5,516 bases of DNA, taken from Brooklawnia sp937867175. GTDB lineage: Bacteria; Actinomycetota; Actinomycetes; Propionibacteriales; Propionibacteriaceae. Position 1 is the first letter of the stretch. The number at the start of each line of letters is the position of its first letter. Position numbers and translations under genes: made by a program. Of the stretch, positions 1 through 5,466 are shown in pieces. Below the pieces are notes generated by a model. It worked only from the letters and a program-made list of their open reading frames with translations, made no database searches and was not told the DNA's origin. The DNA is taken from NCBI GenBank assembly GCA_036821905.1, contig DAISIR010000041.1, forward strand, positions 1 through 5,516, read 5' to 3'.

Positions 1-52
1 CCTCTAAAAGAACCGAACACCCGATCGTTTACACAGACAACTTGACAAGCTC
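1..52 (+). mobile_element. Terminal end of an IS256-like insertion sequence lying to the left
   Basis: The minus strand from 47 to 29 reads TGTCAAGTTGTCTGTGTAA. This matches the sequence at the right edge of the window (5467-5485) at 17 of 19 bases, in inverted orientation. An inverted repeat ending in TGTGTAA is typical of IS256/Mutator-family ends. A possible transposase stop (TAA at 4-6, frame unknown) followed by about 22 bases up to the repeat fits the 3' end of a plus-strand element. The outer boundary is probably near 52, because the neighbouring IS630 reading frame loses family likeness between about 48 and 75. Family assignment rests on the ends alone, since no transposase body is in the window. 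Confidence 0.55.
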
Positions 53-705
53 CACCGGCGCCCACGGCGGCGGGCGCCCACTGGCGACCTGGATGGGGTT
101 GCAGATTCAACGGCCCGAACTCGTCCATGCAGATCACCACGCTGGGATCCCCCTCACCGGGCGCCTTCTTGCCATCAGCGATGCCGTACAACTCCAGGAC
201 GCGGTTCTTCTTGGTCTCATAGTCCGGGTCGGTGCTGGTCTTCCACGTCTTGACGGCCTGGAAAGGAGACGCCCTCCTCGCGGAGCAGGACCCGCAGGCC
301 CTCGTGGGAGATGTCCTCGACCACCCCCTGAGCCACCAGGTAGTCGGCGAGCTTGGACAGGCTCCACGTCGAGAACGGCAACCCGTGATCGGCCGGCTTG
401 GCCAACGCGGTCTGCTTGATCGCGGCACGCTGGTCGCTGTCGAACTTCGGCGGTCGACCGCCGGCGTACTTCGGTCGCAACGAGTCGAACCCGTCGGCGT
501 TGAAGTTGTGCAACACGTCCCGAACCCGATCAGGGCTGGTGAAGGTGACCTGCGCAATCTTGGTCACCTCCATGCCTTGGGCCGACAACAGGACCATCTG
601 GGCCCGCCGCCACGTCACCACCGACCCGGAACTACGGCGCACGATCTGCAACAGGCGGTTGCCCTCTACGTTGCTGATCTCCCGGACATGAACACGCTCT
701 GCCAT
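48..705 (-). pseudogene. IS630-family transposase, frameshifted and 3'-truncated
   Basis: This is the N-terminal half of an IS630-family DDE transposase, the enzyme that cuts and joins the ends of its own element. The start is ATG at 705-703, chosen because AGGAG (711-715) sits five bases upstream and the product then begins MAERVHVREISN. Residues of about 25-100 form the helix-turn-helix DNA-binding part (RRAQMVLLSAQGMEVTKIAQ, then a GGRPPKF linker). At about 260-261 a single extra base breaks the frame, giving an early stop at 217-219. Removing it restores QAVKTWKTSTDPDYETKKNR and then VVICMDEFGPLNLQP, whose Asp is the first catalytic acid of the family, and PGRQWAP. Likeness stops there, where the IS256-like end begins, so the second Asp and the Glu are missing. 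Certainly inactive as it stands. The frameshift could be mutation, assembly error or, less likely, programmed frameshifting. Confidence 0.85.
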
Positions 706-710
706 GACAT

Positions 711-715
711 CTCCT
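711..715 (-). promoter_or_regulatory. Ribosome binding site of the IS630 transposase
   Basis: AGGAG on the minus strand, five bases before the ATG at 705. It decides this start over an upstream in-frame ATG at 798, which has no comparable site and whose extra residues look unlike IS630 proteins. Confidence 0.6.
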
Positions 716-935
716 GAGGGGAAGAACAGGAATCCGCTACCCCCAGCGTGTCGCCCAGCCAGCCAGGACGTTGACCGGCGCGCCGCCGACCAAGGCAAAG
801 GTTCAAAGCCGCGGTACTAGGTCCCGGACGGCCTCGGGACGGACAGCCAGGGCATGGAGGGGAACGCTTCATCGGACAGCCACGGACACCACGCGGGTCA
901 AGGACGCCAGTGGGTATGCTCCTCTACGCAAGGGC

Positions 936-1025
936 CGGGTCGTTGCCGTCATCTTCCTGGGGGTGGGTAAGACCGGCACCTCGGCCCTTCAACAGCCTCT
1001 GCGCCACATGGGTCAGGCAGGCAAA
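936..1025 (+). pseudogene. Possible sulfotransferase N-terminal fragment
   Basis: In the frame running from 771 to 1082, about 30 residues read RVVAVIFLGVGKTGTSALQQ followed by PLRHMGQAGK. A beta-strand followed by GVGKTGTSALQ and an amphipathic helix is how the 5'-phosphosulfate-binding loop of sulfotransferase-fold proteins begins (pattern Gx[RK][ST]GT[ST]xL). After about 1025 the frame turns into low-complexity Pro/Arg sequence and stops at 1080, so no enzyme body follows. No good start codon or ribosome binding site precedes it. If real, it is a decayed 5' end. Chance likeness is quite possible over so short a stretch. Confidence 0.25.
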
Positions 1026-1305
1026 CCCCCCCTGCCGCGAGGACGCGCACCAAGCCGTTCAACGATCACGCTGCATGCGTAGCCGATGGGGTCGCAGCCC
1101 CACTCACCTGCCCCTTGCCGGAGCCCGCCTGGAGGTCTCGACGGCGCTCAGCGCAGCCTAAGAGCCGGCTTCGCCGATGGTAGTGACCTTCCTCACATGC
1201 CTGAGAGGCGGACGTCCCGCAGATGCCCGTCAGCAACCGAGGTCGCCGTACGTTCACGCTCCCGCACGATCCTGTCGAGGGGTTGCTGATAATCTGCTAA
1301 CGCGC

Positions 1306-1627
1306 ATGACAAGAGACTGGCCACCACATCTCCTTCATTGGGTTAGCGAACACTAGAATGGACATCCGGGAGTGATTGACGACGTCCGCCCAATCGTGCT
1401 GACTACATTCAATACGGCCGTGTCGCAGGCATGTCCTTGGGAACAACAGCGACGGTGTCAGGCTGGCAAGCGACAGCCCGGTCGGCGTTGACAGCCCCCT
1501 AGCCCACGAACGAGTTATTAGGGCCGCAAAGGCCAACTGGATCGCAGGCATAGATGCCCACATCGACTTACATGGAACGCTCGGGCCACTATACCTATTG
1601 AGCCTCACTCGTTCACGAGTCCATTAA
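1306..1627 (+). pseudogene. Possible decayed gene of unknown function
   Basis: I do not recognise this. From ATG 1306 the frame reads MTRDWPPHLLHWVSEH, meets TAG at 1354-1356, and continues NGHPGVIDDVRPIVLTTFNT. It then gives way near 1433-1450 to the next frame, which reads LASDSPVGVDSPLAHERVIR, then AAKANWIAGIDAHIDLHGTL, and ends with TAA at 1625-1627. The amino acid mix is more natural than in the overlapping minus-strand frame (1297-1608). One stop and one frame change would be enough to ruin an approximately 105-residue protein. It converges on the membrane-protein gene, its end lying seven bases from that gene's stop. Weak evidence: composition and open-frame continuity only. Confidence 0.25.
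1607..1620 (-). terminator. Weak hairpin just past the operon end
   Basis: ACTCG-TTCA-CGAGT is a perfect five-base-pair stem with a four-base loop, 15 bases beyond the stop of the membrane-protein gene. The stem is short and no run of T follows on the minus strand, so intrinsic termination here is only a possibility. Confidence 0.2.
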
Positions 1628-1634
1628 CCCACGC

Positions 1635-2117
1635 TTAGAGCGAGCGGGCCAACGCCCGAACGAAGATGATCACGCCGACCAACATTAGAGACCCGTAGAA
1701 GGGCGCGATGGACCACGAGGACCATGTGATGTGCCCAGGGAACCACCTTCTGATTAGGCGCCCAACCTTCTCTCTGCGACTCCCTGTCTCCGGGATCGGG
1801 TCATCGGCGTCTGACGGGTCGAGTGAGAAGAGCGGGACATCCCTCGTCTTCTTGGCGACTGCGTCATATAGCCGCCGATAAGCCTTCTCCTGGCGCAGGT
1901 AGTTCGCGTCCAGAAACGCAAAGAGTAGAACGGCCGCGATGCCGAGCAGTGCGACAGATTCAGCGTTCTTGGTCAGGGCATAGCCATAGGTGGCGGTCAC
2001 CACCGGGAGGAGCCAACTCTTGGTACTTGATGATGCAGTTGACATGCGGGTGACCACCGCCTGGATGAAGTCGAGGTGTTTGCGACGGTCCTCATCGGTC
2101 GAGTGACCTACCTCCAT
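1635..2117 (-). CDS. Small membrane protein, putative effector of the TIR-like operon
   Basis: A 160-residue protein, last of the three-gene operon. The N-terminus (about 1-34) is polar with a helix HLDFIQAVVTRMSTASSSTK. Two close hydrophobic stretches follow, about 35-48 (SWLLPVVTATYGYAL) and 54-70 (SVALLGIAAVLLFAFLD), then the conserved-looking LDANYLRQEKAYRRLYDAV at about 69-87. A charged cytoplasmic stretch rich in Asp and Arg follows, then a third hydrophobic segment at about 137-153. From memory, the pattern FIQxVxxRM...LDAxYLxQExxYRxLYD belongs to a family of small membrane proteins found beside TIR-like genes; I could not verify this. It is plausibly the membrane-acting effector, but no ligand-binding domain such as macro or SLOG is visible. 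The ATG lies inside the end of the HIT gene (10-base overlap), with AGAAGG about eight bases upstream. Lower GC than the flanking transposase genes. Confidence 0.85.
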   Translation of the reverse strand: MEVGHSTDEDRRKHLDFIQAVVTRMSTASSSTKSWLLPVVTATYGYALTKNAESVALLGIAAVLLFAFLDANYLRQEKAYRRLYDAVAKKTRDVPLFSLDPSDADDPIPETGSRREKVGRLIRRWFPGHITWSSWSIAPFYGSLMLVGVIIFVRALARSL

Positions 2118-2560
2118 CGACTGCGCCCTTCTGCCAAGCTCCGCTGCACCCGCGCTTTGGTCGCATCCTTCTGAGCTTCGGTGAAGTTAGTCTGCGGGGG
2201 CCAGAAGTCGCGCATGCCATCGCCAATCCAGCGAGGAACTACATGAACGTGCAGGTGGAAGACCGACTGCGTGGCCACTTCGCCGTTGGATTGGATGATG
2301 TTCAACCCATCCGGCTGCAGGGCCTCCCGAACGGCCCGTGCCACCTTCAGCGAAGCACCCGAAAGGTACTCGGCAGACTCCTCGTCGAGCGACCAGATGT
2401 CAGGAATATGCTCTGTCGGAATGATCAATGTATGACCCAGTGTCGCGGGATCAGTCGGAAAGAAAGCGACCACGTTCTCGTCGCGGAAAACCTCCCGGGC
2501 GTCCGCATCCCCCCGCCGGACGATCTCGCAGAACGGGCAGGGTTCGCCGTCTGCCGTCAC
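2108..2560 (-). CDS. HIT-family (histidine triad) nucleotide hydrolase/transferase
   Basis: A 150-residue HIT-superfamily protein of the usual length. The N-terminal CPFC (Cys8, Cys11) is the zinc-binding pair common in bacterial HIT proteins. VVAFFPTDPATLGHTLIIP (about 30-48) is the typical core strand, and HLHVHVV (His102, His104, His106) is the complete histidine triad, with the middle His as nucleophile. Gly85-Asn92 (GLNIIQSN) matches the conserved nucleotide-binding segment. Family members cleave the alpha-phosphate of nucleotide conjugates such as AMP-amidates and dinucleoside polyphosphates. The GTG start overlaps the TIR stop as GTGA, which implies translational coupling. Its place between a TIR-like gene and a membrane-protein gene is unusual. 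It may make, trim or degrade an ADP-ribose-type signal, or be a housekeeping hydrolase captured in the operon. The family call is firm; the substrate is unknown. Confidence 0.93.
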   Translation of the reverse strand: MTADGEPCPFCEIVRRGDADAREVFRDENVVAFFPTDPATLGHTLIIPTEHIPDIWSLDEESAEYLSGASLKVARAVREALQPDGLNIIQSNGEVATQSVFHLHVHVVPRWIGDGMRDFWPPQTNFTEAQKDATKARVQRSLAEGRSRWR

Positions 2561-3030
2561 GAGCGCACGACCCCTCGGGCGGACCAGGACTCCAGGTTGT
2601 CAGCCAACTTCTTGTACGTCGCCTTCGAGTCAGTGTTGCCCCAGGCATCCGTGACCGTCGGGTCGAAAACAGGGATGCCGGACGAAGCGTTGAACGGACT
2701 CGCTCCGGCCCTGTCTACGCTACCCATGGATGAGAGGCCGTGAATGCACACCCCCAGGAGCGGCCTCTTGTCGGCCCACGCCTTGTTGATCTCGTAGTTC
2801 ACCCACTCCCGGCCCGCGGTCTGCTGCCCGATCAGTACGATCACGGCACGTTTGTACGCCATCTGAGCATGAATCCAGTCTCTGACCGCCTGTTCACCTT
2901 TTCGTCGAACCTCCTCCCACTTCTGCGCGTTCAGCAGCGGCTGGCCCTCGAGTGCGTGGATGTTCCGAACGAGCTGCACACGGTGCACGTCCCGGTCGTA
3001 GTGAAATGAGTAGAAGACTGACTGGGCCAC
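2557..3030 (-). CDS. TIR-like (MTH538/ThsB-type) protein, putative NAD-derived signal synthase
   Basis: A 157-residue protein whose first 95 or so residues form a TIR-like flavodoxin fold of the MTH538/ThsB type. VFYSFHYDRDVHRVQLVRNI (5-24) is the first strand and helix, with the characteristic SFHY. KWEEVRR and an amphipathic helix (about 37-58) follow, then the strand AVIVLIGQQT (62-71) and WVNYEINKAW (76-85). Glu80 of the WVxYEI motif is the candidate catalytic residue. The strand PLLGVCIHGL closes the fold. The C-terminal 60 residues are variable. In Thoeris, ThsB proteins sense phage and turn NAD+ into cyclic or histidine-linked ADP-ribose signals that activate a partner effector. That role here is inferred from the fold and the operon. 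The GTG start at 3030-3028 is supported by GGGAGG five bases upstream. First gene of the operon; its stop overlaps the HIT start. Confidence 0.9.
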   Translation of the reverse strand: MAQSVFYSFHYDRDVHRVQLVRNIHALEGQPLLNAQKWEEVRRKGEQAVRDWIHAQMAYKRAVIVLIGQQTAGREWVNYEINKAWADKRPLLGVCIHGLSSMGSVDRAGASPFNASSGIPVFDPTVTDAWGNTDSKATYKKLADNLESWSARGVVRS

Positions 3031-3376
3031 GGTAGCCTCCCTTCTTGTCCGCCCTCACAGTACTGGAGCCGTCTGACACTCCCCGGGACTCTCGGTCAAC
3101 CTCAGTTCCTCTCGACGCTCTCACGACAGTGCCCAGAGAACCCCGCAGTCCGGCCATGGCCACGATCCTGTCGAAGACAGACAGATCAGGCAAGCGAACC
3201 CCCCGCTCCTCCCGAAGACCGAGCAGGGGTTGGTCATCCAACTGGTGGCGGCGCATCCCTGGCCCCTTACGCGCCATCGATACCTTCTACCGGCTGCGCG
3301 CATGCAGTACGAGACTGGTGCTCGCGACGCGAGTCTAAGGACTGACTCAGAAGGGCACCCCGACCCGCATTGTGGC
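3031..3376 (-). other. Leader region of the TIR operon with one doubtful small ORF
   Basis: This stretch must contain the operon promoter unless transcription enters from further upstream, but no convincing -35/-10 pair is visible. A minus-strand ATG at 3277-3275 has AGAAGG five bases before it and starts MARKGPGMRRHQLDDQPLLG, then LREERGVRLPDLSVFDRIVA. The first 50 residues look fairly protein-like. The frame then runs 137 bases into the TIR gene with unnatural composition and ends at 2894. It may be a decayed or short gene or chance. A 13-base odd palindrome, CTCGCGACGCGAG, lies at 3321-3333 and could be an operator-like site. Confidence 0.3.
3036..3043 (-). promoter_or_regulatory. Strong ribosome binding site of the TIR-like gene
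   Basis: AAGGGAGG on the minus strand, with GGGAGG five bases before the GTG at 3030. It fixes the start of the operon's first gene and is the best Shine-Dalgarno match in the window. Confidence 0.75.
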
Positions 3377-3525
3377 TCAGCGGGCAGGCCCTCGAGTTGA
3401 GTCAACGCCGGACGATGGCGGGAAGGCTGCTCGTACAGACGCTGCGCGCGCTCGACCACTGGGTCGGTGCTGATGCTGAACGGAACCCAGTTGTCCTCGT
3501 CGCGGCCGGACGGCGAGTTCGGCTC
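3364..3525 (-). other. Protein-like open segment after the sigma-factor remnant
   Basis: In the third minus-strand frame, after TAA at 3528-3526, the sequence reads EPNSPSGRDEDNWVPFSIST, then DPVVERAQRLYEQPSRHRPA. This is much more natural than the frame that carries sigma region 4 through the same bases. It may be the original C-terminal tail of the sigma protein, reached by another single-base frame change near 3525-3530, or the start of a separate lost gene. No start codon or ribosome binding site supports independent translation. Confidence 0.35.
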
Positions 3526-3998
3526 TTAGCTGAGCGCGCGCCTCGGCGATGCGTCGGTGGGCGGTGCTCTCGGAGTACCCGAGGTCCTCGGCGATCTCCA
3601 TGAGCGGGTGTCCTTGCATCGACGCCATCAGCGGGCTCCCGCAGTGACCTTGGCAGCTGCCCGAGAGCCTGCGTGATGGCGGCGACGGCTTGCCGATCTT
3701 CGACGACCTCGCAAGGGCCGGACACAACTTGCCAGGTCCCGACCATCGAGAGTCACGGCCGCAGGTCGGGGGCGGAGGTGCGCTTGCGGACTACGCCGAC
3801 GCCGTCGAATCCGCGCCAGCGGGCGTGTTTGATCGCCACCCAGGCGTGGCTCGCCCAACCCTCTGGAGGGGCGGAGGTGCGCTTGCGGACTACGCCGACG
3901 CCGTCGAATCCGCGCTAGCGGGCGTGTTTGATCGCCACCCAGGCGTGGCTCGCCCAACCCTCTGGAGCTTGAGGATCGAACCGGAAGGCGGCGCCCAT
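3377..3998 (-). pseudogene. Sigma-70-family factor, multiply disrupted
   Basis: A ruined gene for a small sigma-70-like regulator, the subunit that directs RNA polymerase to promoters. From ATG 3998-3996, with GGGAG a few bases upstream, it reads MGAAFRFDPQAPEGWASHAW and VAIKHAR. This resembles sigma region 2 (RFDP...G..FxxYAWxxI). TAG at 3917-3915 stops it. A 99-bp in-frame duplicate then repeats the segment with TGG in place of TAG and continues WRGFDGVGVVRKRTSAPDLRP to TGA at 3755-3753. The same frame goes on with EVVEDRQAVAAITQALGQLP, the start of region 4. A single extra base near 3636-3640 shifts it to LMASMQGHPLMEIAEDLGYS, then ESTAHRRIAEARAQLRAEL, a clear region 4 helix-turn-helix. 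The real N-terminus before RFDP may be lost. Two stops and a frameshift make it non-functional unless the sequence contains errors. Confidence 0.7.
3769..3966. repeat. 99-bp tandem direct duplication
   Basis: Copy 1 is 3769-3867 and copy 2 is 3868-3966, adjacent and differing at one base (C at 3817, T at 3916). The unit is 33 codons, so it keeps the frame of the minus-strand sigma-factor gene and duplicates its region 2 coding segment. The single difference turns TGG (Trp) into TAG in the upstream copy as read by that gene. Near-identity points to a recent duplication. Confidence 0.95.
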
Positions 3999-4052
3999 GA
4001 TACTCCCAGGGTGAGTCGGCCGATTCGAGCCCCGGCCGGCTGGGCCGAGGGC

Positions 4053-4121
4053 TCCTGAGTTGGACCTCTTTAGTGCCCTCAGGACTCCTGACATGACGCC
4101 ATGGTTGTTGTGGTGTCAGGA
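4053..4121. repeat. Nested palindrome cluster at the transposase 3' end
   Basis: Several inverted repeats share the core TCCTGA/TCAGGA. TCCTGAG (4053-4059) pairs with CTCAGGA (4078-4084). TCAGGACTCCTGA (4079-4091) is a perfect odd palindrome. TCCTGACA (4086-4093) pairs perfectly with TGTCAGGA (4114-4121). Inside it, TGACGCCA (4094-4101) pairs with TGGTGTCA (4111-4118) at seven of eight positions. The inner repeats overlap the stop of the DDE transposase gene, so they may be a transcription terminator or part of that element's terminal sequence. Confidence 0.55.
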
Positions 4122-5465
4122 CCGGGTTTTCGTCTGGTAGCGGAGCACGAGGTTGGTGCCGGGGTAGCGGGTGCCGGTGTTGGTGAGGTGCTCGCAGAGT
4201 TCGGTGAGGGCGGTGGTGGCGCGTCGGGTGGGGAGGGGGTCGAGGCGGATGGTGAGGGTGTCGCGGCCGGGGATGATGTCACCGGATCCGGTGAGGGCCT
4301 GTCTGATCAGGGTGTGGGCCTCGTCTGCGGCGCGGGCGTAGCCGGTGTGGACCCGCAGGTCACGCGCGAGGCTGGTGATGGTGTTGAACGCGGCGATCCG
4401 GACGGCGTGGGTGAGGAGTTTGGTTTCGACGTCGAGGACCTGTTGACCGGGGTTCACCTGGGCCAGGGGTAGCCGGGCTGGCGTGTTGGCGTGGGCGTCG
4501 TGGGCTGTGGTGAGGGCTTGTTCGGCGTCCCAGAGGGGGTCGGTGATCCGGTTGTGGTCGGCGCTGGTCAACATCATGGTGGACTCCCCGGGTTTCGGGG
4601 TCCGCCATTCCAGCAGGGCGGCGTCGGTGGCGGCCTGGACCCGGTCGAGCCGATTGCGGGCACTGGCGAGGGTGTCGCGGGTGGTCTTCTTGGCCGGGTT
4701 GGGCACCATCCGGGCAGGGTCGTCGACGGTCGCGGTGTAGGAGTCGTGGGCGTCGAGGGCGAAGTGCATGCGGGCGTAGCGGAAGTAGTTCTCCTGCCGC
4801 CACCGTGATCCCATCCGGTACAGCACGTCCCCGGCGGACAGGTCGGTGCGGGTGGTGAGGATGTGGGCCTGTCGGGTGCCGGTCTTGGTGTCGAGCAGTC
4901 GGGTGAGTTGCCGCATCGTGAACGTGCCCCCGTGGTCGTCGACCGGCACGTCGACGCTGGTGTCGGCGGCCTGCCACTCGTGCACCCGGCCGTGCTCGTC
5001 GGTGAACGCCACGGGCGTGAACAGGCCAGGGTCGATGTCGGGGGCGGGTTGTTTGCGCCACGTCAACGGGTCGAACCCGTGTTCGGACAGGTGGGCGAAC
5101 AGGGCCGGGGACCAGCCGCCCCGGTCGAACCCGACGAGTACCCTGCGGTCGTCGCCGACCGCTTGGCGCAGGGTGGGGAGCAGGCGGCGTAGTTCCCCGG
5201 CCAGCGACGCGGCGGGTTCGGCCATCACCACCAACACCGGGTCCCCGTGACCGTCGGAGATCCACGTCTCCACGGTGGCCGGCGCGGGGAACTTCAGCCG
5301 GGCGGCATGGGTCTTGGCGATCTTGCGGGTGCCCTGGTAGGCGCGGACATGCCCGTCGACGTACAACACGACACCGGTCTGAACATCGTTTTGGTGGTGG
5401 GCCAGGTGGTGTGCCGCCATCGCCGCCAACAGGTCCTCGGCCTTGCCGTGGGCGGCGAGTTGGGG
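4116..5465 (-). pseudogene. DDE (IS4-like, RNase H fold) transposase, 5'-truncated
   Basis: A long open frame with the marks of a DDE transposase. Numbered from the first internal Met (5429-5427): VLYVDGHVRAY carries the first acid (Asp25), VLVGFDRGGWSP the second (Asp102), and SRWRQENYFRYARMHFALD the Glu (Glu213) in the YRxxxRWRQExxFxYxR-type helix. The C-terminal 200 residues are a helical tail. The frame is open upstream of that Met (PQLAAHGKAEDLLAA) up to the IS256-like end at about 5465. The natural N-terminus, probably a DNA-binding region of 100 or more residues, is therefore missing. All three catalytic residues remain, so it is a 5' truncation of an otherwise intact gene. GC-rich, unlike the central operon. 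The IS4-type group is my best assignment; the exact IS family is uncertain. Confidence 0.8.
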
Positions 5466-5466
5466 G

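Larger units (their letters stand above)
706..1300. other. Gene-poor stretch upstream of the IS630 remnant
   Basis: About 600 bases with no convincing intact gene. The first part should hold the IS630 element's upstream terminal repeat, but with the other end missing it cannot be delimited. The only protein-like trace is the short plus-strand segment at 936-1025, listed separately. The other open frames are rich in Arg, Ser and Pro, have no domain likeness, and look like chance frames in GC-rich DNA. Confidence 0.5.

Noticed and set aside
1297..1608. A 103-codon minus-strand frame downstream of the operon
   Set aside because: Composition is unnatural (many Ser, Met, Trp and Cys residues) and no ribosome binding site was seen; the plus-strand trace over the same bases is somewhat more protein-like.
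3057..3099. TTGACC (3094-3099, minus) with TACTGT (3057-3062) as an operon promoter
   Set aside because: The spacing is 31 bases, too long for a sigma-70 promoter, and the hexamer at the correct 17-base spacing (TCAGAC) matches poorly.
4016..4045. A GATTCGAGCCCC stretch between CGGCCG repeats resembling a tRNA T-arm
   Set aside because: No matching acceptor stem, anticodon arm or D-arm could be found on either strand.
3690..4058. A 122-codon plus-strand frame that translates the tandem repeat into a two-unit protein
   Set aside because: The opposite strand gives recognisable sigma regions 2 and 4 on either side. The plus-strand protein has no family likeness and its repeat simply mirrors the DNA duplication.
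4101..4472. A Gly/Val-rich plus-strand frame of 123 codons
   Set aside because: Low-complexity antisense shadow of the transposase C-terminus.
4360..5265. A 301-codon minus-strand open frame overlapping the DDE transposase
   Set aside because: It is an Arg/Pro/His-rich shadow in another frame of the transposase gene, with no domain likeness; the 4116-5465 frame carries the catalytic motifs.
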